Assembly: GCA_030760725.1 (NCBI GenBank)
Contig: JASWHV010000012.1
Coordinates: 19,606,368 to 19,670,367, forward strand
Direction of reading: 5' to 3'
Length of the DNA stretch: 64,000 nt
DNA from: Neostapfia colusana
Lineage: Eukaryota > Streptophyta > Magnoliopsida > Poales > Poaceae
The notes below the pieces were generated by a model. The model worked only from the letters and a program-made list of their open reading frames with translations, was not told the origin of the DNA and did not search any database. The translations under genes were made by a program, and so were the position numbers. Within the stretch, counting starts at the first letter, position 1; each line of letters opens with the position of its first letter. Positions 10,399 to 23,600 of the stretch are shown here, in pieces.

Positions 10399-13300
10399 TG
10401 TAAAATCCCCAAAAAGTGGTAGCAAGAAAATTCAGCTCATGGACACTTAGGAAAAATGAGGGGAATTTAAAATTTTTAATTATAACGGCGAAAGTTCAAA
10501 GGGAGGATTCAAACTTCCCAAAACTCCCAAACATGGAGATCTAAATTCATAACTTGGGTCTTCATAGTCCAAATATTCACCCTTCCAAATTTCAGCTCAT
10601 TTGGAAGAGTTTCAATATTTGTTTGGGATTAAAAGAAAAAACCCTCTAATCTGAATTTCAAATTCAGTTTCAAATTCTAATTTCCTCAAATTGCAAATTT
10701 GGTTCTACAAATGTGTTCTTCACATTTGAATTAACAGCCATGCCAAAAATCAGTAATTTTGGGCCTGGTTTGCTATGTTTTTGGAACAACACAAAATGGA
10801 GAATTTAAAGTTCAAATTCAAATGATCAAACCCAATTCAAACTTCACACCAGAATTCAAATCATTTTAAATTCAGAAAATTCAAACCTTAACTTTGGAGT
10901 GAAGTAAAGCATTTAAGTCTAAGTTGCTGGATGAAAAATATCAGAGAAAAGTTTGACTAAAAGAGGGGAGGTGGGACCCAACAGTCAGCCTCACAAATCT
11001 GTTTTCCCTCTCTCTCTGTTTCCCGGGTGATCACAGCGCCAGCTCCCGGTTAACCCGTCGCCAGACGTTTCCACTGAGCCACCGACCTTCTTCGCTCCCT
11101 ACGTCAGTTCGATCGCTGGGTTATCAGGCGGCAGCCGAGTGCTTGTTACCACTTATCCACGAGTTCCCACGGACTCCACAGCCTCTGCTCGAGCGCTCAC
11201 GAAGACAAGGCCACACGCCACCTCTGTCGCCGTTGCTGTTCGGCCTCCGGCCACTTAAGCGCCCAGCTGAGCTGATCTGGGAGTGTGCCGACCTTCACTG
11301 AACGTCGTCCGAACCTCCACGGCTCGTGCCCGGCCTTTTCCGATCTGTGCCAACCGGTTTTCCTCCGGCGAAGCAGAGCCGACGCCGCACCTTGCGGTTT
11401 CACGTCGTCCGATCGACTCCGACCTCCCCAGCGCGAGGAAAACCATCCAGAGGTGCGTCATAGGGTCTAGTTTCTCATATCGCTGTCTTTTGTTACTTTA
11501 CCACCGCCGGCTAGCCGGAATTTGAAGATTTCCGACGGTGCACGTGGAGAACCAACCGACCTAACTTCGTGAAATTCTTCACACACATTGGATCATCGGG
11601 TCTCCGGTCGTAGACACAGCTACTAGAGCCCCTAGCACCCTCCCACGCTGAAGCACGACACAAATCATCAGTTCTACAACCCTAGCGACGAGAATCCGTC
11701 GCCGCCGGCTGAAACGGCTCGGTTCACCGTCGAGCTCCTATTTGCGGGTGTTTTCAGCTCCGGCTAGGGGTAGCATCATGTTCTACGTGTTCCAGGGATG
11801 GTATACGGCCGCTTAGATCATCGGCTGAAGCTTTGTACGTGTGGGTCATCGCCGGCGCCGCGCCACCGAGCCGCCTCGCTCTCGCTGACGAGTTTCCCGG
11901 CGTTTTCATAGCCCGAAACCTTGCCCGGCGGTTTGGCTGTGATCCAAGGGTGACGTAGCACGAAACCATAGGAAGAATGGTGGGAAAATAGGTGAGAACA
12001 CGGCGCGCCACTGTCAGGTCCGGCGTGCGCGCGCGGGGGACTGTCGGGAGGTTTAAGAAGCGTCTGACAGTGGGCCCCCCTCGGAGTCTCTGTGTAGGTT
12101 TTTAAACAGAGGGTTATTCAAGTTTGAAAAATCCATAACTTTGTGTAGAAAACTCCAAAAAGGGTGGGCCCAATTTTGTTGGAACCCTCATGTGGAGTAC
12201 TTCACAGAGAAACAAATTTCTAGCTATTAAAATGCCCAGGAATTTCTGTAGAATTGTTTTTAGTAAATCTTTAGGGATTTATTACAGGAGCAATTCTTTA
12301 TGAAATATTCCCAAGTTTGGATAGATAATCCTTTTCATAGTCACTGATCCCCAGTAAAAATTTGAGCTTCATTGGAGTTCATTTGGTAGGCTAAATTGCC
12401 TCCCAAAGTTCAGCCTTTATTTGGAAATTCAAATTTAAACAGAAACTTTTCAGAACTCCTGTCCAACTTCAAAAATTCATATCTCTCTGCTGGTAGCTCC
12501 AAAAATGGTGAAACAAATTTTGTTAGAACCATGGAGACTTACCCTAATCATATGTTCCACTATTAGCAATGGCAAAGCTCCTGATTTGCGCTCAAAATTC
12601 AGAGAATCCTTGTGCTTGTGGGAATTTTGGAGACCACATTATGCAATGACATTCCTCCAAATTTTGCTCAGATCATCCTTAGAGGGTCTAGTATTCACTT
12701 TAAAAATCCCAAATCCAATTAAGGATATCAAATAGCAGTACTATGAATAGAAGTTCAATTCTGATAAATCCTTAATACGTATACATATATTTTGCTACAT
12801 TTCATTTAGTGACTGAAGTTGAGGACGCACCGGAGCCCTTGGACGTCCTCCCACCAGAAGCTGACTTCCCCTTTAACTCGCAACCATGCAAGCCCCGGTT
12901 TGCACTTAATTACCTTTTATAAAGCTTTTCATTTGTATCACTTATGTCTAGGTTGAAATGTATGCATTATAGTTAGGGTCATTGAAACCCCACTTGCATA
13001 GCCTTTTTAACTCCTATAAAGGGTTGGTTAGTTTACAAACTCGACGAGTAGAGAATGCCATGCTAATGTTTAGGATTCCGGTAGAAGCCGAGTGGTTGGA
13101 AGCTACTCGCGAGATAGTACTTATCACACGAAATGAGAAGAGGTAGAAAATGGCTTGAGTTGTGAAAATGAGACCCAGCAGGGGGGATAGGATGCAGTGA
13201 GCATAGGTCTCACGTGCGTAGCCCTGTTGGCGTCGGTTGAGGACCGTCCGTGTGTGGCCCTGCTGGACAAGTATCGAACAGTACCGGATGCATACTGGCA

Positions 13301-14318
13301 TATGAGAACCAGGAAACCGATATAATTGGTTAACCTGGGTGCCGAGCCTTACCCAACCGTAAATAGGAGTGGGTTGAGGGTAGCAAGGTGTAAATCTGCC
13401 GGTGGGCACAGTCATACTCCACGCGGGGACCTCCTGCCCGTTACGGATGGACCGGTTTGGCATTTGGGTTGCCTTTGAAAGGTTGTTGCATACAACAGAG
13501 TAAGAAGGGGTGTGGAATCACGCTTCTGAAAGTGGGTGTATGTGACGTGTTATCCGGGTGTCTGTTGATTGCAATCACCGTCCCTCGCGGTTATTTGAGT
13601 ACCAGCTTGTTCACTGTGCTGTGACATAGTAAGAAGTGAAATCAGCCAATTGAATATGCTGTATTGAATTATAAATGACTGGAAACCTTGTATGCTGTAG
13701 TTATAGACATAATTAATTTTATATTCCACTTTGGGCATCATCACATCGGAGGAAAGCGTTTCTTATTTAATTGTGGACTTCCGATGTGAGTGCATCCTAA
13801 GGCTTAATAAACTGTGGCTATAAAACTGAAAGTAAGGATCAACATGTAGGCATGTCTTTATTGCAAAGTCCTTTTTCCTATCTTACACATCCTGCATGTA
13901 GAGTTCCATGACTAGGTTATTGATTAAGCCTTGTTGAGCCATCGTGCTCACGGTTGCAATATTTGAGATGCGTGCAGGTGAGAGTTATGAGGAGGGATCC
14001 GAGGACGAGGCAATGTCCCCGTCGGGGTACATGACCGCGCTGGAGCCCTGCACGCCGCCGTGAATCTCCGGTTCCATGCTGCTAGTGTGTAGCGTCCCCG
14101 GGCTGGACGGATGCACTTTTGCATAGTTAGGATGAGAGGCTACTTATGTAAATTACTTCCGCTGTAAATTAAGTTTTGTAAAAGACTTCTGCTGTTTTAT
14201 ATCAAATAAAAAGTTATATGTTGTTCTTTATTCTTTTCGTGTGTGCTGTTGGGTGCCGCATCGCACGTCATCACCCTATGCGATCCTGGAGTGGGTGAAC
14301 CACGGGGTGGTCCCCACA
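10399..14318 (+). repeat. Gypsy B 5' LTR, copy 1 (3,920 bp)
   Basis: It begins TGTAAAATCCCC and ends CCCCACA. It has an AT-rich first 600 bp, a GC-rich block at about 11,030-12,060, a second AT-rich block, then the conserved 3' portion. TATAAA at 13015-13020 and AAATAAAA near 14,203 are possible promoter and polyadenylation signals, not testable here. Plus- and minus-strand frames in the GC-rich block (11197-11525, 11754-12011) overlap each other, lack domain features and are not called. Confidence 0.93.
12810..14063 (+). CDS. Candidate spliced acidic reading frame inside the Gypsy B 5' LTR (exons X and Y)
   Basis: Exon X is 12810-12887, preceded by TTTAG. Exon Y is 13978-14063, preceded by GTGCAG and ending in TGA. 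Both are in the same phase as in A-prime: X ends one base into a codon and Y supplies two bases to give glycine. X reads VEDAPEPLDVLPPE, with A-prime counterpart EEETPEVLDFLLPD. Y reads GESYEEGSEDEA and ends with SGY-T-LEPCTPP. Here the presumed GC donor is damaged (CAT before GCAAGC), while the 3' LTR has an intact CAG before GCAAGC. Upstream exons and the start codon are unknown. Coding is inference from frame conservation. Confidence 0.4.
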
Positions 14319-14322
14319 GTCA

Positions 14323-14335
14323 TGGTATCAGAGCC
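14323..14335 (+). other. Primer binding site, Gypsy B copy 1
   Basis: TGGTATCAGAGCC begins four bases after the LTR end and is complementary to initiator methionine tRNA. Confidence 0.92.
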
Positions 14336-14499
14336 GTATTGGGAATAGCACGCTTTAAAAGAGCCTATTTTGAAAATCTAGAAGTAGTCGAGTGAGGATT
14401 AGTCATTAAGCCCACATAAGGTCGATGATAGTAGTAGATATTGAGGTCGAAAAAGCTAACTTATATGTTATACATTCTGTAACGACGCTGCGACGTCAG

Positions 14500-16089
14500 G
14501 TAAGAGGTAAGGTACGCTACCGCAGGCGGATCAATTGCGGTAACTCGACATACGAGTAATGGTATGGAAGGTTATACCGTGGCTTGGCACGGTAGTTAAT
14601 ATGAGTCTCTGAACCTTTCTATGGTTCTGAGAGCATATGAAAACACTGATCTCCAGCGTGCTTTAGGCAAAAGTGAGAATACCCCATCGTGTGGTAAGCA
14701 ACACGATAGTATGCAACTCTTGAACATTCAATGTTCAAAGGGCCATACGCAACGCTTGCCATCGGTGTGCCTCAACGGTCATGAGGCAGTAGGTGGTATC
14801 TGTTGGGTTGATAAAATTACCAACCGTGACGACCCGTTCACGCTATACTCGAGTTCCCCGTCGTGTGGTGTGAAAACACGACCATGTACCTTGAGACGTG
14901 GCTTGACTCAAGGACGATCCGTATGGCAATGATACGGACCATATGTTTTTATTATGATATGGAACTGCCTGAAATGTCAAAAACCATTGTGTGCACCATT
15001 ATTGTGTGTTTTTCTGCTGGTACATTAACCACGTTAGTGCATGACGTTTAGTAACCGTTTGTGAGTGACGTCCTTAGCTACACCATTTGACACGTATATG
15101 CCGGAATACCAGTTTAGGATTTTTCTTTGGTGAGGAAACGTAGTACCAAGACTGCATAAAAGTATATTTTCAGAGAAAAGAGTTTAAAATGACATTTAGG
15201 ATTCCATTTAGGGGTTAGTAAGCTCCTATATTGAACTAAGAGTCAATTGGGAGTATAGTTTCAATCTCAAAAACTTAGGAACAATCTCCCCTGTTTTTGG
15301 CAGAAATTTTTCTGAACTTGAACAGGGCATAACTTAAGATTGGTTGAACCAATGGAGGTGTGGGATACCATTCTGGAAAATTTTTGAAGTCCTCTACAAC
15401 TTTTCTGTAGAGCTCCAGAACAAAATCTCCCTCCAAAGGGGTGAAAATCTCAGATGAGTAGGTACTGTCAAGAAACAGGGCAGACCAAAATGCTCTCTGC
15501 AGTTTTCTGTATTTCAACCACAACATCCTGTAGAAAAATTTCCAAGGGTCAAGCAAGACACTGTTGGAAAGTACAGGAAATGTGCTACAACTTTGTTGTT
15601 GAACGCTAGTCCAGATTTTGCTTCTAAGGTAGTCAAGACTGTTGAATTATTCCAACTGGTCTGCTGGACCAGAAGCTGGACAGTGAACACCCTGTTGAAG
15701 TGTTTCAACCAAAACACTTAGTTTCACAATTCGACGTCCAGAGGCTGTTGTGAAACAGCGAGTTGGAGTCGAAAAGTTTATGCATTTAACATATCACTTC
15801 GAGTTAGGACATGTTTGGGTCCAGTACAATAGCGAGGAATTACGCATGCTAACACACTTAACATCTCGTGGCGACCCCGATGGTCGAAACTAACTTTTAA
15901 ACCATAAAGTTCAATACTTTGGAACTCGATCGTGTGACATGGTCCAGGGATGTATATGTTGTATAAAGTTTATACTTCATCCATATGTGTGATTGTTATG
16001 CGCAGTATTTATTCCATTCTCGCACTATATTGTATAGACTGGATGAAACAAACCAACATGTGCTGATCTTTTGAATGATGTGAATGCAG
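14500..16089 (+). other. Candidate leader intron, Gypsy B copy 1
   Basis: The donor CAG/GTAAGA lies at 14500 and the acceptor TGCAG ends at 16089, one base before the gag ATG. A branch-point-like CTGAT begins 27 nt before the acceptor end, exactly as in A-prime and A-old. The ~1.6-kb stretch contains the stem-loop array (14519-14938) and, downstream, no usable frame. Splicing is inferred; if it does not occur this is simply the untranslated leader. Confidence 0.45.
14519..14938 (+). ncRNA. Array of successive stem-loops in the Gypsy B leader
   Basis: Stems in order: ACCGCA/TGCGGT (14519-14541), ACTCG/CGAGT (14543-14557), TACCGTG/CACGGTA with loop GCTTGG (14575-14594), a long imperfect hairpin with 7-nt loop (14599-14638), ATCGTGT/ACACGAT (14686-14707), TTGAACA/TGTTCAA (14720-14738), TGCCTCA/TGAGGCA (14768-14788), GTCGTGT/ACACGAC (14860-14882), CCTTGAG/CTCAAGG (14889-14913), TCCGTAT/ATACGGA (14918-14938). 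The same series occurs in A-prime with different but still complementary stems. A cis-acting RNA role (packaging, dimerisation or translation) is inference. Confidence 0.6.
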
Positions 16090-16090
16090 A

Positions 16091-19000
16091 ATGGTGCGTA
16101 CACGGTCCAAACAAGAGGAGGGAGGTCCGAGTCAGGTTCATGGTGATGAGTCTCCACCTCCGGAGCAAACCACGACGCAGCAGCAACCACCTCCTCCACC
16201 GCCAGAACTTCCAAGAAATCTTGCGGAGGTTCTAGCTGCAGTGCTCGGCTCGCGCGACGAGCAAACCGAGTTGCTGCGGATGTTGGTGCAGCAGAATGCA
16301 TCCCATCAAGGAGGACGCCAAGACAATGGGCAACGCCAGCCCCAACAAAGTTCTCATTCAGAATTCCTGGCGACCCATCCACCGGTCTTTACGGAGGCCG
16401 AAGAGCCTTTGGAGGCGGACAGCTTTATCCGCACTCTGGAGGCGAAGTTCGGACTGCTACGATGCACCGAACACCAGAAGGCGCTGTATGCAGCGCAACA
16501 GCTTCAAGGAGAAGCCGGTACATGGTGGGCGAACTACACCGCCTCCTTACCGGTTGGCCATGCTGTCACATGGACGGAGTTCCGGGAGGCATTCCGCGCC
16601 TATCACATACCTCCCGGGGTAATGGAAATGAAGCTCCAGGAGTTCCTGGCGCTACGGCAAGGCGAGAGGAGTGCTCATGAGTACTCCAGGTTATTCAACC
16701 GGCTGGCGCAGTATGCGCCAGGGTTTGTGGGGACGGAAGGCGACAAGTTAAATGCGTTCTTCCGGGGCCTGAATTCAAAGATGAAGGTTCATCTCGCCCA
16801 AAGCAATCGCGACACATTCAACGACCTAGTTAATGCCGCAATTCTACAAGAGAATGCTCAGCGCGAGCGCGGTTCTGAAAAGAGGGAACGCAGCACGCTG
16901 ACGAGCAGCAGTGGTGGGACGCCACAAAAATACCGCGTGGTGTATCGCTCACCATACGGTCAGAGATGGCAGCCACCGGCGCAACCGCCTCAGTTCCGCG
17001 GTCGACAATATAATGCGCCGGGCTTCCGACCAACGTATCCACCACAGCAAAAGCAGCAGCAAAGGATGGTCCCGCGTGCGCCTCAGTTTCAACAGCGTGC
17101 ACCGGGATTCCGTCCTCAAGTCGGAGGGACCCCGACACCTTACACGTGCTTCACGTGTGGCCGTGTCAGGCACATTTCGAGGGACTGCCCCGAGCTGCGA
17201 CAGGGCAGGGGTGCAGCACCGCATCAGAGTGCTAATCAGCCCCGCAACCAGCCCAAGAAACCAGCACCAAAACCTGGCAACGTCCACCACTTAGCCATCG
17301 AAGACGTGCCGGAAGGCGAACCCGTCCTCGCGGGTACGTTTTCTTACTTATATCATCCCGTAGTCATACTTTATGACTCCGATGCCACCCATAATTTCAT
17401 AAGTCAGTCTTATGTTATTAGATATCAATTGCCTATCATTCCCACAAATAGTTCATACTTGATATGCTCTCCTGGTGGGAAAATAACAGCTGATAGGATG
17501 GTCTATAGAGCACCATTACAGTTGGGTGGAAATCTATATCCAACTTCTCTAATCATGTTAGAGAGTCAGAAACTTGATGTCATTTTAGGAATGTCATGGT
17601 TACATCGCCATGGTGCTGTTCTTGACATCATTCCACATGTGGTTCGTCTAAACTCTCCACTTCATGAACCACATGTTCTTATTCTTGACCGTTCGGTTCA
17701 AGAAGCTCCAGCCACATATAACACGGAAGCCACAAAACTTGAGGATATTCGTGTGGTCTGTTACCCGGATGTCTTTCCGGATGATTTTCCGGGCATGCCA
17801 CTCAAAAGAGATGTCGAGTTCAAGATCGAACTTGTACCCGGGACGACACCAATATCGCGGAGACCATACAAGATGGCTCCGAATGAGCTGGCTGAACTGA
17901 AAGAGCAGCTCAATGACTTAATGAAGAAGGGTTTCGTTCGACCGAGTTCCTCGCCATGGGGATGCTCGGCGCTGTTTGTGAAGAAGAAGAAGAATGAAAC
18001 CTTGAGGTTGCGTGTGGACTACCGACCTCTCAACGCCTTCACTATCAAGAATAAATATCCACTGCCCCACATCGATATATTATTCGATCAACTTGTGGGT
18101 GCGAGTGTATTTTCAAAGATGGATCTTCGCTCTGGGTATCACCAAATCAAGATCCGAGCGGAGGATATTCCGAAGACGGCCTTCTCGACGAGATATGGGT
18201 TGTATGAATACCTCGTCATGTCTTTTGGTCTCACTAATGCCCCGGCACACTTCATGTATCTCATGAACTCAGTGTTCATGCCAGAGTTGGACAAATTTGT
18301 GGTGGTGTTCATAGACGACATCTTGGTTTACTCCAAGTCTGAAGAGGAACACGCCAAACATCTGCATATCGTGCTTCAACGATTGCGAGACCATAAGCTT
18401 TATGCAAAGTTCAGCAAGTGCGAGTTTTGGATCAGCCAAGTGCTATTTCTTGGTCAAATTGTTTCTGCAGAAGGCATTGCAGTTGATCCAAGCAAGATTG
18501 AGCAAGTGCTGAAATGGAAATTCCCCATATCAGTCCATGAAGTCAGGAGTTTCCTCGGGTTAGCAGGATATTATCGGAGATTCATACCGAATTTCTCCAA
18601 GCTTGCCAAGCCGATGACTGAACTGCTGAAGAAGGGGATCAAATATGTTTGGAGCTCAGCTTGTGAAGAAGCTTTCCAAGCGTTAGTGAAGCATCTTACA
18701 ACAGCCCCGTTGTTAGCTCAACCGGATACAACCAAGCCCTTCGACGTATATTGTGATGCGTCTGGCATCGGGCTTGGCTGTGTATTGATGCAAGGAGGAA
18801 GAGTGGTCGCCTTGGCTCATGTCAACTCCGTAACCACGATTAGCACTATCTGACTCATGATCTTGAGCTCGCTGCTGTGGTGTTGGCATTGAAAATGTGG
18901 AGGCACTATTTTCTTGGGAACCTAGTGCACCTCTACACCGACCACAAAAGTCTGAAGTATATATTCACTCAAAAGGAGTTGAATAGGCGGCAACGGAGAT

Positions 19001-20627
19001 GGCTAGAACTGATCAAGGACTATGAAATCGAGATTCACTACCATCCCAGAAAGGCAAACGTGGTTGCCGATGCCTTAAGCCACAAATCCCATGTCAACAG
19101 TCTGTCCATCACCCCACTTGAAGAGGAGGAGCCGAGTCTGTACTTGGTTCCGCATGGGGCATTGTATCATCTTGCTCTCGTCCGTACAATACGAGAGGAA
19201 ATTATGGAAGCTCAGAAGAAAGATGTGGGAATGTCGCACATTCAGAGAAGGATGAAGAATGGCAAAATGAAATGCTTCTGAAGAGATGAACATGACACTC
19301 TACGGTTTAAAAACCGTATAGTGGTACCCCGTGATATGGAGCTTCGGAAGAAAATCTTGGACAAAGCTCATCTGTCCAAGTACTCTATTCATCCGGGCAG
19401 CAACAAGATGTACCAGGATCTGGAAACCAGGTTTTGGTGGACACGGATGAAAAGAGAAATCGCAAAGTACGTATCCGAATGTGATACGTGTGGGCGTGTG
19501 AAAGCCGACCATATGCGTAAAGCCGGACAGCTGCAACCATTGGACATTCCGGCGTAGAAGTGGGAGGATATCAGCATGGACTTCATTGTTGGTTTACCTC
19601 TCACGTATCACAAGCATGACTCGATTTGGGTAATAGTCGATCGACTAACCAAGTCGGCTCATTTTATCCCCGAACATACAAAGTACGTGGCCAAGCAATA
19701 TGCGGAGCTGTATATTACAAGGATCTTATGCTTGCACGGTGTTCCCCGCCCCATTATTTAAGATCATGGTGCGCTGTTCATCTCTCGGTTTTGGGAACAG
19801 CTGCACGCATCATTGGGGACCAAACTGATCCGAAGCTCCTCGTATCACCCGCAGATGGATGGTCAAACTGAACGGGTGAATCAAGTGCTTGAAGACATGC
19901 TAAGCGCTTGTGCCATCCACCACGGCAAAAATTGGGACGATCATTTGCCGTTGGCGGAATTCTCTTACAACAGTGGCTATCAAGCTAGCATCAAGATGGC
20001 ACCGTATGAAGCTCTCTACGGCCGGAAATGCCGCACACCCCTCAACTGGTGCGAGTCCGGCGAGCGAGTCATCTATGGCATTGAACTTGCGAATGAAGCT
20101 AAAGAACGAGTGTGAGTAATACAAGCCAACCTCAAGGCTGCTCAATCTTGTCAGAAAAGCTATGCGGATAAAAGATGCCGCCCTCTTCACTTCGACATTG
20201 GGGACCAGGTTTATGTCCGTGTGTCTCCGATGAAGGGAGTTCATCAGTTCGGAGTGAAGGTAACCTTGCACCGCGGTTCATTGGTCCGTTCGCCGTCATT
20301 GAAAGATGCGGACCCGTGGCCTATTGCATGGATTTACCGGCGTCGCTCGCAGGGATTCACAATGTCTTCCACATCTCTCAGCTGAGGAAGTGCCTCCAAC
20401 CCTCAGCTGAAATCCGCACAGAAGACATAGAAGTTCTTCAACCGGACCTCACGTACACGGAGTAGCCGATGTGGATTATCAATGAAAAGACTCGCGCCAC
20501 AAGAAACCGGACCTTATGGTTCTACAAGGTCTTGTGGAGTAATCATACTGCTGATGAAGCGACATGGGAAAGCGAGGAATATCTACGAACTAATTATCCG
20601 GACTTGCTATCATCATATACCCGGTAA
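16091..20627 (+). pseudogene. Gypsy B gag-pol, copy 1 (broken)
   Basis: The frame starts ATG (MVRTRSKQEEGG) and stays open to 18853. It holds the retrotransposon gag domain (about residues 90-260), a CCHC knuckle CFTCGRVRHISRDC from residue 353, protease, and RT with FIDD at 740-743. RNase H, the integrase zinc region, the integrase core (YHPQMDGQTERVNQ) and chromodomain-type tail follow in pieces. The protease motif reads DSDA from residue 429 instead of DSGA. Breaks: loss of one base near 18,811, then stops at 18841, 19279, 19555, 19759, 20113 and 20463, and a shift near 20,261. The final stop is TAA at 20625-20627. It cannot make a full protein. Confidence 0.93.
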
Positions 20628-20679
20628 AGTTTTTCCCCGCTTTGCATTTACTTTGGAATCTCGGGAGGAGATTCTTTTT

Positions 20680-20692
20680 AAGGGGGGAGGGA
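20680..20692 (+). other. Polypurine tract, Gypsy B copy 1
   Basis: AAGGGGGGAGGGA lies immediately before the 3' LTR start and matches the tract of A-prime. Confidence 0.9.
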
Positions 20693-23600
20693 TGTAAAAT
20701 CCCCAAAAAGTGGTAGCAAGAAAATTCAGCTCATGGACACTTAGGAAAAATGAGGGGAATTTAAAATTTTGAATTATAACGGTGAAGGTTCAAAGGGAAG
20801 ATTCAAAATTCCCAAAACTCCCAACCATGAAGATCTAAATTCATAACTTGGGTCTTCATAGTCCAAATATTCACCCTTCCAAATTTTAGCTCATTTGGAG
20901 CAGTTTCAATATTTGTTTGGCATTAAAAGAAGAAACCCTCTAATCTGAATTTCAAATTCAGTTTCAAATTCTAATTTCCTCAAATTGCAAATTTGGTTCC
21001 ACCAATGTGTTCTTCACATTTGAGGTAACAGCCATGCCAAAAATCAGAAATTTTTGGCCTGGTTTGCTATGTTTTTGGAACAACACAAAATGGAGAATTT
21101 AAAGTTCAAATTCAAATGATCAAACCCAATTCAAACTTCACACAATAATTCAAATCATTTTAAATTCAGAAAATTCAAACCTTAACTTTGGAGTGAAGTA
21201 AAGCATTTAAGTCTAAGTTGCTGGATGAAAAATATCATAGAAAAGTTTGACTAAAAGAGGGGGAGGTGGGACCCAACAGTCAGTCTCACAAATCTGTTTT
21301 TTCCCTCTCTCTCTGTTTCCCGGGTGATCACAGCGCGCTAGCTCCCGGTTAACCCGTCGCCCGACGTTTCCACCAAGCCACCGAGCTGCTTCGCTCCCGA
21401 CGTCGGTTCGATCGCTGGGTTATCAGGCGGCAGCCGAGTGCTTGTTATCACTTATCCATGAGTTCCCACGGACTCCACAGCCTCTGCTCGAGCGCTCATG
21501 AAGACAACGCCGCGCACCACCTCTGTCACCGTTGCTGTTCGGCCTCCGGCCACTTAAGCGCCCAGCTGAGCTGATCACGGAGTGCGCCGACCTTCACTGA
21601 ACTTCGTCCGAACCTCCACGGCTTGTGCCCAGCCTTTTCCGATCGGTGCCAACCGGTTTTCCTCCAGCGAAGCAGAGCTGACGCCGCACCTTGCGGTTTC
21701 ACGTCGTCCGATCGACTCCGACCTCCCCAGCGCGAGGAAAACCACCCAGAGGTGCGCCATAGGGTCTAGTTTCTCATACTGCTGTCCTTTGTTACTTTAC
21801 CACCGCCGGCTAGCCGGAATTTGAAGATTTCCGACGGTGCACGTGGAGAACCGACCGACCTAACTTTGTGAAATTCTTTACACACGTTGGATCATCGGGT
21901 CTCCGGTCGTAGACACAGCTACTAGAGCCCCTAGCGCCCTACCATGCTGAAGCATGACACAAATCATCAGTTCTACAACCCTAGCGACGAGAATCCATCG
22001 CTGCCAAGCGACGAGAATCCGTCGCTGCCAGCTGAAATGGCTCGATTCACCGTCGAGCTCCTATTTGCGGGCGTTTTCAGCTCCGGCTAGGGGTAGCATC
22101 ATGTTCTACGTGCTCCAGGGATAGTGTACGGCCCCTTAGATCATAAGCTGAAGCTTTGTACATGTGGGTCATCGCCGGTGCCATGCAACCGAGCCGCCTC
22201 GCCGTCGCCAACGAGTTTCCCGACGTTTTCATAGCCCGAAACCTTGCCCGGCGGTTTGGCTGTGATCCAAGGGTGACGTAGCACGAAACCGTAGGAAGAA
22301 TGGTGGGAAAATAGGCGAGAACATGGCGCGCCACTGTCGGGTCTGTCGTGCGCACGTGGGGGACTGTCGGGAGGTTGAAGAAGCGTCTGACAGTGGGCCC
22401 CCCTCGGAGTCTCTGTCTAGGTTTTTAAACAGAGAGTTATTCAAGTTTGAAAAATCCATAACTTTGTGTAGCAAACTCCAAAAAGGGTGGGAACAATTTT
22501 GTTGGAACCCTCATGAGGAGTACTTCACAGAGAAACAAATTGCTTGCTATGAAAATGCCCAGGAATTTCTGTAGAATTGTTTTTAATAAATACTTTAGGG
22601 ATTTATTACAGGAGCAATTCTTTATGAAATATTCCAAATTTGGACAGCTAATCCTTTTCATAGTCACTGATCTCCAGTAAAAATTTGAGCTTCATTGGAG
22701 TTAATTTAGTAGGCTAAATTGCCTCCCAAAGTTCAGCCTTTATTTGGAGATTCAAATTTAAACAGAAACTTTTCAGAACTCCTGTCCAACTTCAAAAATT
22801 CATATCTATCTGCTGGTAGCTTCAAAAATGGTGAAACAAATTTTTTAGAACCATGGAAACTTACCCTAATCAGATCTTCCACTATTAGCTATGTCAAAGC
22901 TCCTGATTTGGGCTCAAAATTCAGAGAATCCTTGTGCTTGTGGGATTTTTGGAGACCACATTGTGCAATGACATTCCTCCAAATTTTGCTCAGATCATCC
23001 TTAGAGGGTATAGTATTCACCGTAAAAATCCCAAAGCCAATTAAGGATCCTAAATAGCAGTAGCTATGAATAGAAGTTCAATTCTGATAAATCCTTAATA
23101 CTTATACATATATTTTGCTACATTTCATTTAGTGACTGAAGTTGAGGACGCACCGGAGCCCTTGCACGTCCTCCCACAAGAAGATGTCTTCCCCTTTAAC
23201 TCGCAACCAGGCAAGCCCCGGTTTGCACTTAAGTACCTTTTATAAAGCTTTTCATTTTATCACTTATGTCTAGGTTGAAATGTATGCATTAGAGTTAGGG
23301 TGATTGAAACCCCACTCGCATAGCCTTTTTAACTCCTATAAAGGGTTGGTTAGTTTACAAACTCGACGAGTAGAGAATGCCATGCTAATGTTTAGGATTC
23401 CGGTAGAAGTTGAGTGATTGGAAGCTACTCGCGAGATAGTACTTATCACAAGAAATGAGAAGAAGTAGAAAATGGCTTGAGTTGTGAAAATGAAACCCAG
23501 CAGGGGGGATAGGATGCAGTGAGCAGAGGTCTCACGTGCATAGCCCTGTTGGCGTCGGTTGAGGACCGTCCATGTGCAGCCCTGCTGGACAAGTATCGAA

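Noticed and set aside
11197..11525. Mirrored frames on both strands in the Gypsy B LTR
   Set aside because: Shadow frames of one another in GC-rich LTR sequence; the same region in the 3' LTR (21575-21824) carries substitutions without any sign of selection.
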